Source: Carettochelys insculpta
Taxonomy: Eukaryota; Chordata; Testudines; Carettochelyidae
Assembly (NCBI RefSeq): GCF_033958435.1
Contig: NC_134138.1
Span: 192,855,298-192,919,297, forward strand
Length of the DNA: 64,000 nucleotides
Reading direction: 5' to 3'
Numbering within the stretch: the stretch's first letter is position 1; each line of letters opens with the position of its first letter. The notes below the pieces were generated by a model. That model made no database searches, was not told where the DNA came from, and was given only the letters and a program-made list of their open reading frames with translations. This document shows, in pieces, positions 33,769-44,865 of this stretch. The position numbers and the translations under genes were made by a program.

Positions 33769-34070
33769 ATTGGCTCCTACAGCTGCCAATCGTAAACTCC
33801 TAGCTGAAGGCCGGACGGTGCATGCAGGCAAGTTACAAGTCAGCGCCCACAGCGGGGGCGGGCTGTAATTATGGCCTCGTCGACAACCGCTACCAGCCGG
33901 CTCCAACGGCTTGACGCGAACGGTGGGCGCGATGCATGCTAGGGTTTGTAGTCGCCTCTCACCGAGTCGCTCGCAATAGACGTTATCCTTCTCGATTGGC
34001 TAACATCTCCTGTCTTCTCTGGCTGGTCTGATTGGACAGTCCTGCTGCCCGCCAACAAGTGTCAGCCAAT
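33769..34070. promoter_or_regulatory. Cluster of five CCAAT boxes
   Basis: ATTGG at 33769, 33995 and 34031; CCAAT at 33786 and 34066, in both orientations over 300 bp. Such spacing is typical of NF-Y-dependent CpG promoters. Seen in sequence; binding inferred. Confidence 0.6.
33933..33952 (-). promoter_or_regulatory. ZNF143/SBS-like motif
   Basis: TGCATGCTAGGGTTTGTAGT closely resembles the reverse complement of the ACTACAATTCCCAGCATGC-type element bound by ZNF143 (with THAP11/HCFC1), with a few mismatches in the centre. It lies within the CCAAT cluster. Confidence 0.55.
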
Positions 34071-34359
34071 CAGCTGTCTGGTTATTGCTGAGCCCCACCC
34101 CGGTAGGGGACCTGCCCGGGGAAGGGGAAGTAGCTAGTCGCCATGTTAGTATAGGTTCTGCAGCCGCGCTGGAGAGGAGTCGCCGGAAGAGCCTGACCCG
34201 GGAGACGGGGACAGGGACGGGGGGTCGCCGGGAGGGGAGCGGCGCCGGTGGCGCGGACAGTTGCTGCCGGTGACGGTGACGGGTCCCCGCCCGGTGTGTA
34301 GCCGGTGGCGGGTCCCCGGGCGTAGGGCGGTACTGCTGCGTCTACTTCTCTTGTGAACG

Positions 34360-34482
34360 ATGCGGCGGGGGGCGCCGCCGGGCAGGGTCGGAGCTCGGCC
34401 GGAGGCGGCTCTTTGCTGTGTCCGGACCGCGGCCGCTGGGTCTCGGGCCCCATGCGGCGGCCGAGCGAGGTCAGGATGCTGA
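34360..34482 (+). other. Upstream ORF 1 in UBP1 5' UTR (possible)
   Basis: ATG at 34360, 40 codons, TGA at 34480-34482; Arg/Gly/Ala-rich from GC composition. It matters only if transcription starts upstream of 34360. It would reduce initiation at the UBP1 ATG. Confidence 0.35.
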
Positions 34483-34553
34483 GAGAGGCCCCGCGCCCTG
34501 GTGCTGGTGCTGCTGCCGCCGCCGCCGGCAAAGGGCGCCCCCCCCGGGGCTGA
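34452..34553 (+). other. Upstream ORF 2 in UBP1 5' UTR (possible)
   Basis: ATG at 34452, 33 codons, TGA at 34551-34553, overlapping the end of uORF 1 in another frame. It terminates 137 nt before the UBP1 start, so reinitiation is possible. Confidence 0.35.
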
Positions 34554-34567
34554 ACGCGGACTCTTGT

Positions 34568-34592
34568 CCCCCCCCCCCCCCCCCCCCCCCCC
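34568..34592 (+). repeat. C25 homopolymer in UBP1 5' leader
   Basis: Twenty-five consecutive C, 98 nt upstream of the UBP1 ATG, followed by CCGCCCAGTCACCGCC. The complementary G-run could form a quadruplex and the C-run an i-motif. Length is likely polymorphic or assembly-sensitive. Confidence 0.9.
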
Positions 34593-34684
34593 GCCCAGTC
34601 ACCGCCTCCCGCAGGAGCAGTAGCGGTGGAGCTGAGCGGCTCCTTCCCCTCCCCTCGGATCCCCTCCCCGGCCGCGCTGAGCGG

Positions 34685-34696
34685 CGGAAGATGGCG
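34685..34696 (+). promoter_or_regulatory. ETS/YY1-like motifs overlapping the UBP1 start codon
   Basis: CGGAAG (34685-34690, ETS-like) runs into AAGATGGCG (34688-34696), the YY1 consensus, which includes the initiator ATG. YY1 sites just downstream of the TSS are common in CpG promoters, so the 5' UTR may be short for some TSSs. Inferred. Confidence 0.45.
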
Positions 34697-34803
34697 TGGG
34701 TGTTGAAGATGGATGAGGTGATCGAGTCCGGGCTGGCGCACGACTTCGATGCCAGCCTCTCCGGCATCGGGCAGGAGCTGGGAGCCAGCGCCTACAGCAT
34801 GAG
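34691..34803 (+). CDS. UBP1: UBP1 canonical coding exon 1
   Basis: The exon encodes residues 1-37 ([14 protein letters not shown] ... GASAYSM) plus two bases of codon 38, ending at AG|GTACCC. UBP1 (LBP-1a/b) is a Grainyhead/CP2-family transcription factor that binds CP2-type sites as oligomers. The [15 protein letters not shown] start is shared with TFCP2 and UBP1 but not TFCP2L1, which settles the paralogue. The ATG has A at -3 and G at +4. The frame stays open for 91 codons upstream, but no in-frame ATG occurs there, so 34691 is the first possible AUG in this frame. Confidence 0.95.
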
Positions 34804-36149
34804 GTACCCGCCCCTCCCCGCCCTCGGTGCTGCCCGCCGCCGCTGGCCGCATGTTGGGCACCAGTGCAGCGCGTGTGCTCCCTGCCTCGCTGCAGGGTGG
34901 AGGAAGCGTCAGATCTCCGCCCTTCTTTCTCCAGCGTGTGCCCACAGCCCTTCTTGAGATTCATTCTTTTCTGTAGAGACGAGGGTGTCTGTTTCTGCTA
35001 ACGAGTTCGGGCGTGGGGATAGGGACGGGCAGATGATACATTCCCGTAGTCCATGTTTATAGAGCTTAGTATAGGTTTGCCTTTGTCTAGTTTAGCTGTA
35101 AATATTTCCAGGGATGGGACTTCTGCAACCTGATACATTCCCCACTAGGAAGGTTTTAGAAGTGCAGCTGTTCTTAACAGAAGTGCTGCTGTTTTAAAGT
35201 CTTTTTCCCTTAAATCTACATTCCTTGTTTTTTGTTTTTTTGTTGGTATTCTTCACGTTTACCAAAATGGAACTGTGTTAAGTAATTTTTAGTTCTGCAA
35301 CTTTTTTTTTCAGTTCCCTAATAACTTTTGTTGGTCTTTCTTGAACTCTGATAGATTCTATGGTGAAATGAATGCTGTTTGAACTTTTATTTGAAATCTC
35401 ATCTTTTGCTTAATAATGATGACAGCGTCTATGCAACATAAAATAGCTCTGGTTTTTATCGTTTTTTTGTTGTTTTTTCCAGTTCATAACAAAATATCAG
35501 TCTGTTTCCATTAGGTATATTTCCCCATTATGAGCTTCCAAGAGTACTTTTCTGCTGGCAGTGTTTAAGGTGCCCATCCTAATGGAATCTGGATGTCCTT
35601 AAATTTAAGCTTTTCTTTAGACTTAATGGATTATATTCCATCTTTATTCGCTAGAGTGGTGTTAACTAATCTTAAAGGGCAAAGATGATGTGTTGGAAAA
35701 CCTAGCCTTAGGCTCAGTGCCAAGAGATTTCAGAACCTGGTTAGAATAGCTTAAGCAAAGCAAAAAATCTCGAATAGATGGTGCAAGCAGACATGGATTC
35801 AGACATGTATCTGCTACAACTTAATTTCAAGCTTGCTGTTGGTAAAGTTACCCTTCTCTACGCACAATTTTTGGACCAGGCAAAACATTTTGATAAAAAC
35901 AGATAACCTGGCATGGTGTAAGGGCAGAGGGTTGGAGGTGCTAATTGGGCCACATGCAGTAGTGAGGGCAGCTCCATGCCCATGTGTCTTGCCCTGCCTG
36001 GGGGCCTTGGCAGTGGAGAAGCTGGCTAGCAGGGCTCCCCACATCCTGTCCGCTGCTGGTGCGGCAGGAATTTGGCTGGAGGTCATGGAGTAGGGGGGCC
36101 ACTTATCTGGGCTGGTGCCCTGCAACCTGGAGAGCCCTTGTTGCCTGCT
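34804..36149 (+). other. UBP1 intron 1, proximal part
   Basis: CpG-rich until about 34960, then AT-rich intronic sequence without recognised elements. Intron 1 totals about 11.6 kb (34804-46393). Confidence 0.6.
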
Positions 36150-36560
36150 CTCTTAGGCTGTCTGCATGAGAGAGAGATGTCGAGAAAACTCATGTAGCAT
36201 CCACGTTCCCAAGGTGTTCTGTCAACAGTAAATGGACAGAATGCAGCCCTTCTGTTGACAGTGTTCTGCTGCTCCTCCATGAGGCAGAATGCCTCTGGCA
36301 GAGCGTCGGTCGAAAGCTGTCTGGACCTTCCAGGGGCCCTTTATTGACAGACAGGGCCTCTGGGGCACCATGGTGGCAGCCCAGTCTGTTGTGCTTCTGG
36401 TTGGTCATTTTGCCGATAGAGTAGCCAGGTAGTCCAACTGTGCTTGGTAAACAGAGCGGATCATGCTTGCAGTCTGGCTGTGATCTGTCAACAGAAGTTT
36501 TGTCAGAAAATATCGTCTCGCAGAAACTTCTGTTGAATGATCACTCTACACGTGACCTTG
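36150..36560. mobile_element. Foldback DNA element (TCTGTTGACAG type)
   Basis: Inverted blocks GTTCTGTCAACAGTAA and CTTCTGTTGACAGTG near 36217-36270, then TCTGTCAACAGAAGTTTTG with CAGAAACTTCTGTTGA at 36485-36537, suggest a degenerate foldback or MITE. Boundaries uncertain. Confidence 0.5.
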
Positions 36561-37700
36561 CTGATGCAGGCCTCTTCCCCCGCCCCCCCACCCGGCCACA
36601 TGATCACTCTGCAATATGGATGTCCCCTGCGTTCATTCCCCCACACCCTTTCCTAGACATTGTGGATCATAACTGTCCCTGCTCTCAGGCCCCTCCCTTT
36701 CCATGCTATGGAAAACACTCAGATTCCAATCACATCCCATTGTCCTCGCACAACCAAATCTAATCTTAGCTTAATTTATGGTAAGAGGAAGCAGCACACT
36801 AAATTTAGTGGTCCTAGTTCTTACTGTTTAGGAGGAGTTTTTGAACAAATGGACTCGGACAGACAGATGCAGCAATGCTAAATTATTTAGTAAATTTCTC
36901 CTGCATGGTAACCCGCCTTTCTGCCCGACTCTCTTTATCTCAGTCAGGTGGTGTGGGGCCTGTCATGTTTGCTTGAGCTGTTTTTGTTTAGTTATTTTTG
37001 TGAGGTTTATTTTCTTACCCTTAAAAAAATAAACTATCATTTCCTTTCTTCCTGCTTATTAGTCATCTAGTTGCTGGTAGAGCTCTTCTCTCAGGTATGT
37101 TTTTAAACACTTATTTTCTGTAACCAGTCTGACTGCCATTAAATCATTCCCCTTTTTCTTTATTTTTTAAAATTATAGTTCATGTAGCTTCTGCAAATGT
37201 CAGTTGATTATATATGCTCCCTATCTGATGCATTTTCTTTGCTTTATTTAAAAGAAAAGGTGCATATGTGGGAAGCGGAGGGGGATAACCAACAGACTTG
37301 TATGTAGTCCCGTGTTAAAATATGCTTTTTCTTCTGGCTCTTTGTGTTATATCTCTAAGGAACTGTGTGTGGTATGAGCCTTGTTTGTGATTCCTCGTGT
37401 CTCTTCGTGGCTGTAGGTTTTAATTCTTCCAATTGTATGGTGCTGTTTCTTATTTCCAGTACAGCTGTATTCTGTAAACCCATTCCTTATTATAGTAATA
37501 CTCCTCTGTTCAGTCACATTTGCATTTGTGTTGGATACTCATCCTGAAATTTTGCTGTTCATAGATGATATAAATCATAAATCATGGTCTCTTAAGAAGA
37601 TGTTACTCAAATAGTAGCTGTAGCTGCAGGACTTAAAACACTAAGTTAAGAATGCGCAAATAGTGAGTTGTATGTAAGAATCTAACGTCAATGTTGAATA

Positions 37701-40330
37701 CAAAAAAGCAGTCAAGTCGCACTTTAACAAAATAATTTATAAAGTGATGAGCTTTTGTGGGACAGACCCACTTCTTCAGACCATAGCCATACCAGAGCAG
37801 ACTCGATATTTAAGGCACAGAGAACCAAAAATAGTAAGCAAGGTTGACAAATCAGAAGAATATTATCAAGGTGAGCAGAGTAGAGAGGCAGAAGCTGGGG
37901 GGAGTCAAGAATTAGATTAAGTGAAGTATGCAAAAAAGCCTGTATAAGGGCCTAAAAAATTCCCATCCTAGTTCAAACCACATGTTAATGTGTCGAATTT
38001 GAATATAAAAGAGAATTCAGCAGCCTCTCTTTCTAATCTGTTGTGAAAATTCCTCTTCAGTAAGACGGCAAACCTTCAGATCATTAACAGAATGGCCCAT
38101 TCCATTAAAATGCTGGCTGACCGGTTTGTGGATCAGGAATGTTATGTCTGTTTTGTGCCCATTAATTCTTTGTCTAAGAGAGTTTGAAGTCTGTCCAATA
38201 TACAGAGCATCTGGGCATTGTTGGCACATGATGGCACATATGATGTTAGTTGAGGAACATGAGAATGTGCCCATGATTCTGTGAATAACCTGGTTAGGTC
38301 CAGTGATGGTATCTCCAGAATAGATATGTGGACAAAGCTGGCAATGGGCTTTGTTGCAAGGAAAAGTTCCAGGACTCCTGTTCCTGCTGTATAAACTGTG
38401 ATTGGTGGTGAGAAGCCTCATAAGGTTGGGAGATTGTCTGTCTGTAGGAGAGAACAGGCCTGTCACCTAGGGCCTTCTGGAGTGTGGCATCCTGAGTAAG
38501 GCTAGGTTGTAGGTCTTTAATAATGTGCTGCAGTGGTTTGAGTTGAGGGCTGTAGGTAATGACCAGTGGTGTTCTGTTCTTGGCTTTTTTGGGCCTATCT
38601 TGGAGTAGCTGGTCTCTGGGTATTCGTCTGGCCCTGTCAATTTGTTTATTTCTCCTGGTGGGTAATTCAGGTTTATGAATATTTGGTAAAGATCTTGTCG
38701 TTTTTGGTCTCCATCAGTAGGATCTGAGCAAATGTGACTGTACCTAAGGGCTTGACTATAAACAATGGATCTAGTTGTGTGTGCAGGATGGAAGCTAGAA
38801 GCATGTAGGTAAGTGTAGCGATCAGTGGGTTTCTGGTAGAGTGTGGTTCCAGTCAAGCCATCCTTCGTTTGTACTGTAGTGTCCAGGAAATGTCTGTCTC
38901 GTGTGGAGTAGTCGAGGCATAAGTTGATGTTGGGGTAAAGATTATTAAAGTCTCTCTGTGGAATTCTTCTAGAGTCTCTATATCATGGGTCCAAATCATA
39001 AAGGTGTCATCAATGTATTGTAAGTAATCTGGATATATAAATTGTCCCCAGATCGGAAATATTTGTGGGTCAGAACTAAGTTTGGCTGTGGTGACATCAG
39101 GGATGGTATTCCTGATCGCTTGTAATCTGTCTTCGTGTGGAATATTAATGTACAGAGCCTCTATATCCGTGGTGGCAAGGATGGTGTTGTCAATAACTTT
39201 TCCAATGTTTTGTAATTTCCTCAGGAAGTCAGTGGTATCTCAGAGATAGCTGGGAGTGTTGGTGGCATCGGGTTTGAGGCGGGAGTCCTTGTAACTGGAT
39301 AGTGCGGTGTTGAGGGTGCCCATACCTGAAATGATAGGGCGTCCGGGGTTTCCAGGTTTGTGGGTTTTGGGAAGTAAATAGAATAATCCAGGTTGGGGCT
39401 CACATGGTGTGTCTGAGTGAATAAGGTCCTGTGTAGCAGCAGGGAGTTTCTTAAGTAGTTGTTGTAATTTCTTTTGGAATTCCAAAGTGGGATCAGCGGA
39501 GAGAGGTCTGTAAAATTTGGTGTTGGAGAGTTGTCTGGCTGCCTCCTATTCATAGTCTGATTTATTCATGATGACAACAGCACCCCCTTGGTCAGCTGGT
39601 TTGATTATAATGTCTGGGTTATTTTTGCGACTCTGGACAGCATTAGAGTTCAGCATAGTTGAGATTCTCTCATTTGGTATTGTTTGTGTGTAATGTCAGC
39701 CTGAGCACGGATGTGGTAGCATTGTACTTTATAATCCAGACTTTCTCTACAGCTGGCAGGGGGAGTACACATAGAGTTCTCTTTTTGGTGTTGGTAGGGA
39801 GGGTTGAGAGAGTCAGACTGTTTAGACGGAGGCGGCAAAAGAAAGCTTCAAGGTCATCACAGAATTGTATTAAGTTCATGGAGGAAGTGGGGCAGAAGGA
39901 AAGACCCCAGGATAAGAGAGACTCTTCTGCTGGTCTGAGTTGGTAGCTGGAAAGGTTCAGTATTGTTAGTTGAGCTGTTTGTTGTTGTAGTTGTAATATC
40001 CTGAATTATGAAGTAATTTAGAAAGTGTATTCTCTTTTCATTTTTGTAGGAAGTGGAAGTGTGTGTTATAAATTTCTTGTGTAGTACAAGTAAAGCCTCA
40101 TTCTGTGGGGTCTTGTGTGGATGCCCAATTGTTGATGAGAATTTCAAGTTCATAGAGTTCATTTTTAATCATCTTTTGTTTATTGTAAAGGATTTTGATC
40201 AAGTGGTTCCTCGGTTTTTTAGAGAGTGTGTGGCATAGATGCTCACTGTAAGTCGGTGTTCTCTGTCTCAATGATGAATGTATTTTTAGGGTTAACATAA
40301 AGCACAAAATGAGTGCCTGGGGCAAATGGG
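37701..40330 (-). mobile_element. Penelope-like retroelement (RT plus GIY-YIG), degraded
   Basis: Read on the minus strand, ORF pieces run from about 40325 down to 38017. An N-terminal Lys/Asn-rich region (40325-39670) precedes RT pieces: TTDIEALYINIPHED near 39170-39130 (motif A) and YIDDTFMIW near 39015-38990 (motif C). The final 149-codon ORF (38466-38017) has Cys37/Cys42/Cys45 and YIGQTSNSLRQRINGHK at residues 89-105, the core of the GIY-YIG endonuclease. Only about 30 codons separate motifs A and C and the motif-B block is absent, indicating an internal deletion. Frameshifts break the frame at least four times. Its 3' end (37701-37806) is the same terminal repeat found scattered through the window. 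It lies antisense in UBP1 intron 1. Confidence 0.85.
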
Positions 40331-43300
40331 CCCAAAAATGGTGTTCTAATTAGGATTGCACCTTTGTTATGTTGGGTGCTGTGCAAAACATAGACACCGT
40401 CCACACCCTGAAGAATTTACAGTCTTAAAAACGTATAGTATAAAAAGTCATACATAAAACACACAATGAAATTTGTTGTTTTAGAAATACTGAGGTGCTG
40501 AAATTGACCAAAGTAGACTGTAAATTTCATAAGGCCCTAACTGTAATACAGCAGGGGAGCTTTTGAGTTGCTGCAACAAGCAAGGGCCAGGAGTTGCTCT
40601 CTGTGATCCCAATTCACCTCAGAACTGTTTCTGGGGCTGCAGGAAAAGCTTTGGAAGGATTTGGGTGTGTAATGCATTCTGTCTCCGTGTAATTATATGG
40701 CTGGTTTGAGCACTTGAACATTGCAGAGCTTCGCTGTGGTAGTACAAATTTTAACTTATGAAATATTCATTAACACATATCAAGTTTTTCTTAATACATT
40801 TACAGTCAGAAGTAATAATTTAGCGCACCAAAGTGACACCAGTGCCAAAAGCTGGATATCAGTGTATTATATGCTTCGTAAAAAGCCATGCTTCAAAAAA
40901 GTGTTTAATCTAAATCATACAAGATTGAGTCGGTCATATGTCTCTTTTTGATCATAAATTTTTGATGCAGTGATTCTTACTGTTTATATAAAGATGTGAA
41001 GATTCCCTGATTTAGCCGGAGGCCTGGATAGCCAGCTGTTTTCTTAACAGAGGAAGTCATTCAGAAGGGATGTGAATTTGGAAAGGAAGGTAACCTCTTA
41101 GATTTGGCAAGAAAACCATTTCCAGGTGTAGAGCTCAGCCATTCTGATATTCGCCAGTGAAGAATGGGCACATTAATAAAAAGTGGTGTTGTATATTTTT
41201 AATATGGTAAAATCTTGCACTCAAAAGATGTCAGAATTAAAGTTACTTGTGTAATGAGCTTTCTAAACCGATTAGAGATTACACACTTTTGGCATCATGA
41301 CAGCCATAGTGGTCAAAAATCTGTCCATGTGTTTTATGTTCATGAGAATTTTTGTTTATATTATAGCTTTTCTCTTTAAAATAAGACCATTGGAAATTTT
41401 GACACTTTTAAGTTGTTAACTTACTAAAATGTATAAATAAAACTATGATGAAATTAAGAAAAATCCAGAAGTGAATCTGAAATCTTTAATAGGGGGGTGT
41501 AGTGCCTATTTGATACATATTTTTGCCAAGCACGTGCTATAGGAATAAATCAAATTTTTGAAATTGTAAAAGTCTTCTGCAAGAGCTGCTTTCCTTCAGC
41601 TTCACTGAAGACAGGAGGAGGACGAGGATTAAAAATCATTCTCCCCGATGATGTATAAGAGAATGCAGAGGTAGACTATATTGAGCTATTTATTAAAATG
41701 TTGCCTATTAAATTGAAAAAAGTTGTGAAGAAAATCATGACAAAATAGATGGATCTTTTGCAGCCAAAATAGTCAGCATGAGACCGAACGCAAGACTGAA
41801 AATAAATGGAGAAGATATGCAAAGTATATTGAAACCAGTTTGTGTAGCTTAGGATAAATTGCAGAAAGATAGTTGCTCTGTTGCTGATGGTGTTAAAGTT
41901 TAAAAAGACCTTCAAGCAATGTTACAGGACATCCAACCACAAATTTAAATTTTACTGTTAGTGGGGAAGCAGATTGTGCAGTGCATAATAGTAAGAAGAG
42001 TAGATGTAATAAATGCTTGCTCTAAGTACCAGGGTAGGTGCCAAACACCCAAAGAGGAAGATGCTGTCATGGACATGGACAGCTTATAGCCCTCTATCAG
42101 TCATGCCATCCATAGTAAATATCAGGGCTGCAGGGGACCTGTGCGGAAGCAGTGCATGTTGCACTGCTTAAGTACTAAATTGTTTCTAGAAATACACTGT
42201 ATTCTGATTAGCAAAACCTCTAAAACGTAGCATACAGTTATTCATAATTAATTGTGAAGGACCATTTTAGAGATTAACAAGTAAAAATGAACTTTTCTTC
42301 AGAAAAATTAAAAAATGTAGAAGTGAGCTAAAAATAAAGGCTTTTATTAAAGTTTACATCATTATTAAAATTAACAAGTTAAATCATCTTGATTGAAACC
42401 AGTCTATCCTAAAAGATTCAATACATTTTTCTTTTAAGCCAGACTGTTGCAAGTAGTAACTCAGGTTTACAGGTCTTCCACTGGATTCTTTCAATGTTGT
42501 CATGGTTTCCAACCCCCCAGTCTCCGCTTTTTATAAAACCTGTGGGAATATTCAGTGATAAAAATGTAGGGTGGTAAATAGCCTTGCTTCCTCAATTATT
42601 GTGGAGAAAAATTAGAATACCAATAAGACACAAAGCTGGAATCCAAACTGTGTTCATGCATGGATGTATACTGAACACCCCCACTAACCAGAGTATGGAA
42701 GGCTTATACAAGGAACTACATTTAATTTATCAAAGTGTGGAGGGGATCTTCTTTCTCAGTATCTTCTATATTTTGTTTTTAAAGCTGAGCTATTAACCTA
42801 TACCTGCACTGTCTGGCTGATGGAGGCATTGTTTGTTTTCTTGTCTTGACTCAGTCTTCATTTCAGTCATGCGGTTTACCTTATTTAGATGCTCTTTGCC
42901 ACGCATAATCATTGGTTGCTAGCTGGTGACATCAGCACCTTTGCAATGTTGTTAGTACATATTAAATGAATTTTAAAAAGTGGCTAACTGATGGATCTGA
43001 GTAGTAGTGTATTGTTAGTCACCATGTATTGCAGGTAGAAAAAACGGCTTAAATGGTGCTAACTATCTATTGGAACAAATAACTGAAGATGTGATGTGTT
43101 GTCCATCACTCAGTTTGAATTAAAAAGGTCAAATTAATTAATTGATCGACTTCATTAGCTTCCAGAGGTGTCCCTTCTGTATCCCACAATGCCCCACGGT
43201 TTTCCACTTTGGCTGCTTCCATCTCCACTGTTCTCCCAAGTGCACAGGAAGTCAGTAACAGGAAGCCTGCCAATTTAAATTTGGCACCAGGGATCCCAGG

Positions 43301-44402
43301 AAATTGAAGTGGGCATCTGCACCCATTTTGAATTCATTTCTTTATTATCAGTGCAGTGATCATGGGGGGAAAAAAGGTGGAGGCTTCTTCCCTGAACAGG
43401 ATATAAGAGGAGAATCTTTGATGTTTTTTCTGCCTTGGTGCCAGCCCCCACCCCACCACACATGTGGCAGCTAGGCTGTGGGGGACATGCTCATATGAGA
43501 GGCTGAGAAACTTATGTTCTGCCGTTCACATTTTTACAGGGGAAGCCTTCCTTCCCCCACAGGCACCATACAGTCTGGGTCTGTCCCACACCCAACCACA
43601 TCATGTGGCTAGCCCCCAACCCAATAAAAGCTTATGCCTTTGCTGCAGTGCAGACCATGCTGCCAGACAGCACCGTGTCCTGACTTGGGCGTGGTAAAGG
43701 CTCCAAAGGCAGGTAAGATTTTCGGGGGCTGGATGTCTCCAGAGAGGGGTCATCCCCTACCCCCAGGCAAAGATTTTTGGGGCTGGCTGTCACCAGGGGA
43801 AAGTCTCAACTGGCTTTTCAACCACCTGCTCCAGCACAGTCCTCATTGAATGTGGTGGGGCTGGCCCTCACAGTCATTGGCGTTAGGGGCTGCTCCCCCC
43901 ACTGGAGACAGCCTCTTAAGGGACCCTATCAACTGTCCCTTCAACCAGTTTCCCCATAACATGCCTCATTGAGTGTGTGGGGACCAGCTGCAATCTGTTC
44001 CTGTAATAGTTTCAGAGGGGATGGATGTAGTAGAAGTCTTACAATTCTGCCCAGGCAGGGGTCCTATCTAGGGTGGGGAAAATGGTTGTGGGGGCCAGTT
44101 GAGATGACAAGCACTTGGGTGATCCCACGGCGGTATGACAGTCCTCTGCCTGGTGCGTTATTTGGCTCATTATTATAGAAGTTCTACCATTCTGCCCAGG
44201 CAGGGGTGGTAGCAAGGGGAGGAAGTGGCTGGGAGGCTAGTTGAGATGGCACAGTCACCTGGGTGATCCCAGGGCACAGCTCTCCCAGGTAGCTTCTGAT
44301 GAGCTCCAGGCCCCATATTGGACACGTCTGTGTAGTGAATTGGGAAGCCAAAAATCCTGTCTAACTCAGTGAACCCCAAATTGTCTTCCTTCCATTCATG
44401 AG
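40331..44402. other. UBP1 intron 1, mostly unrecognised
   Basis: AT-rich to about 43.1 kb. From about 43.13 kb GC-rich repeat-like sequence with TCCCACAATGCC begins; a related TCCCACAATGCATTG and a TATATCGTAGCGTGGACATAG terminus occur near 45620-45765. The whole 43.1-45.77 kb block may be one large non-autonomous DNA element carrying the Tigger-like insertion at 44405. No exons. Confidence 0.35.
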
Positions 44403-44404
44403 TA

Positions 44405-44863
44405 CAGTAGACCCCCAATTTATGCGAGGGTTGCATCCTTATGCAACCCCCACATAAATCAAAATTTGTGCAACTCAGGGGAGCCATGAAACTGACCAGG
44501 GCAGCAGTGATGGTCAGTTTCCTGTGAGTGGCAGGCATCTGAGAGCCTGGCTATGGGCTGCCAGCCACTCTCGGGACAGGAGATGATGACCAGCAATGAT
44601 GCACTGGTCAGTTTCCCCACTACTTTCAGGGGACGGCAGCCTGACTCTTGGCTCCGCTGCTCCGCTCCACTCCTCTCAGGGGCAGCAGCCAAGAGTGGAG
44701 CTGCTGCCCTAGACAGGAGCAGTTTCCCACTCCATCTCAGCTGCTGCCTGTGACAGAAGCCGAGAAACTGACCAGCATAGCAGAGCTCGTGTTCCCCTAT
44801 ACTTAGAGACACGATAACCAGAGATACGCACAACTCGAGGGCACGTAACTCAGGGGTCTACTG
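44405..44863. mobile_element. Tigger/pogo-like MITE with TA duplication
   Basis: It starts CAGTAGACCCCCAATTTATG and ends AACTCAGGGGTCTACTG. TA flanks both ends (44403-44404, 44864-44865), as for Tc1/mariner-superfamily insertions. The interior carries repeated AAACTGACCAG/CTGGTCAGTTT blocks. Related copies lie at 50.5 and 59.3 kb. Confidence 0.8.
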
Positions 44864-44865
44864 TA

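Larger units (their letters stand above)
33380..34960 (+). promoter_or_regulatory. UBP1: UBP1 CpG-island promoter region
   Basis: G+C and CpG density rise sharply from about 33.38 kb and fall after about 34.96 kb, enclosing UBP1 exon 1. There is no obvious TATA box. It contains five CCAAT/ATTGG boxes, a ZNF143-like site, an E-box and, at the start codon, ETS/YY1-like sites. This is typical of a housekeeping CpG promoter. Exact TSSs cannot be read from sequence. Confidence 0.75.

Noticed and set aside
34082..34945. 287-codon minus-strand ORF over the UBP1 CpG island
   Set aside because: Its Gly/Ala/Pro/Arg composition follows the GC-rich promoter, it opposes the real exon 1, and it crosses the C25 run.
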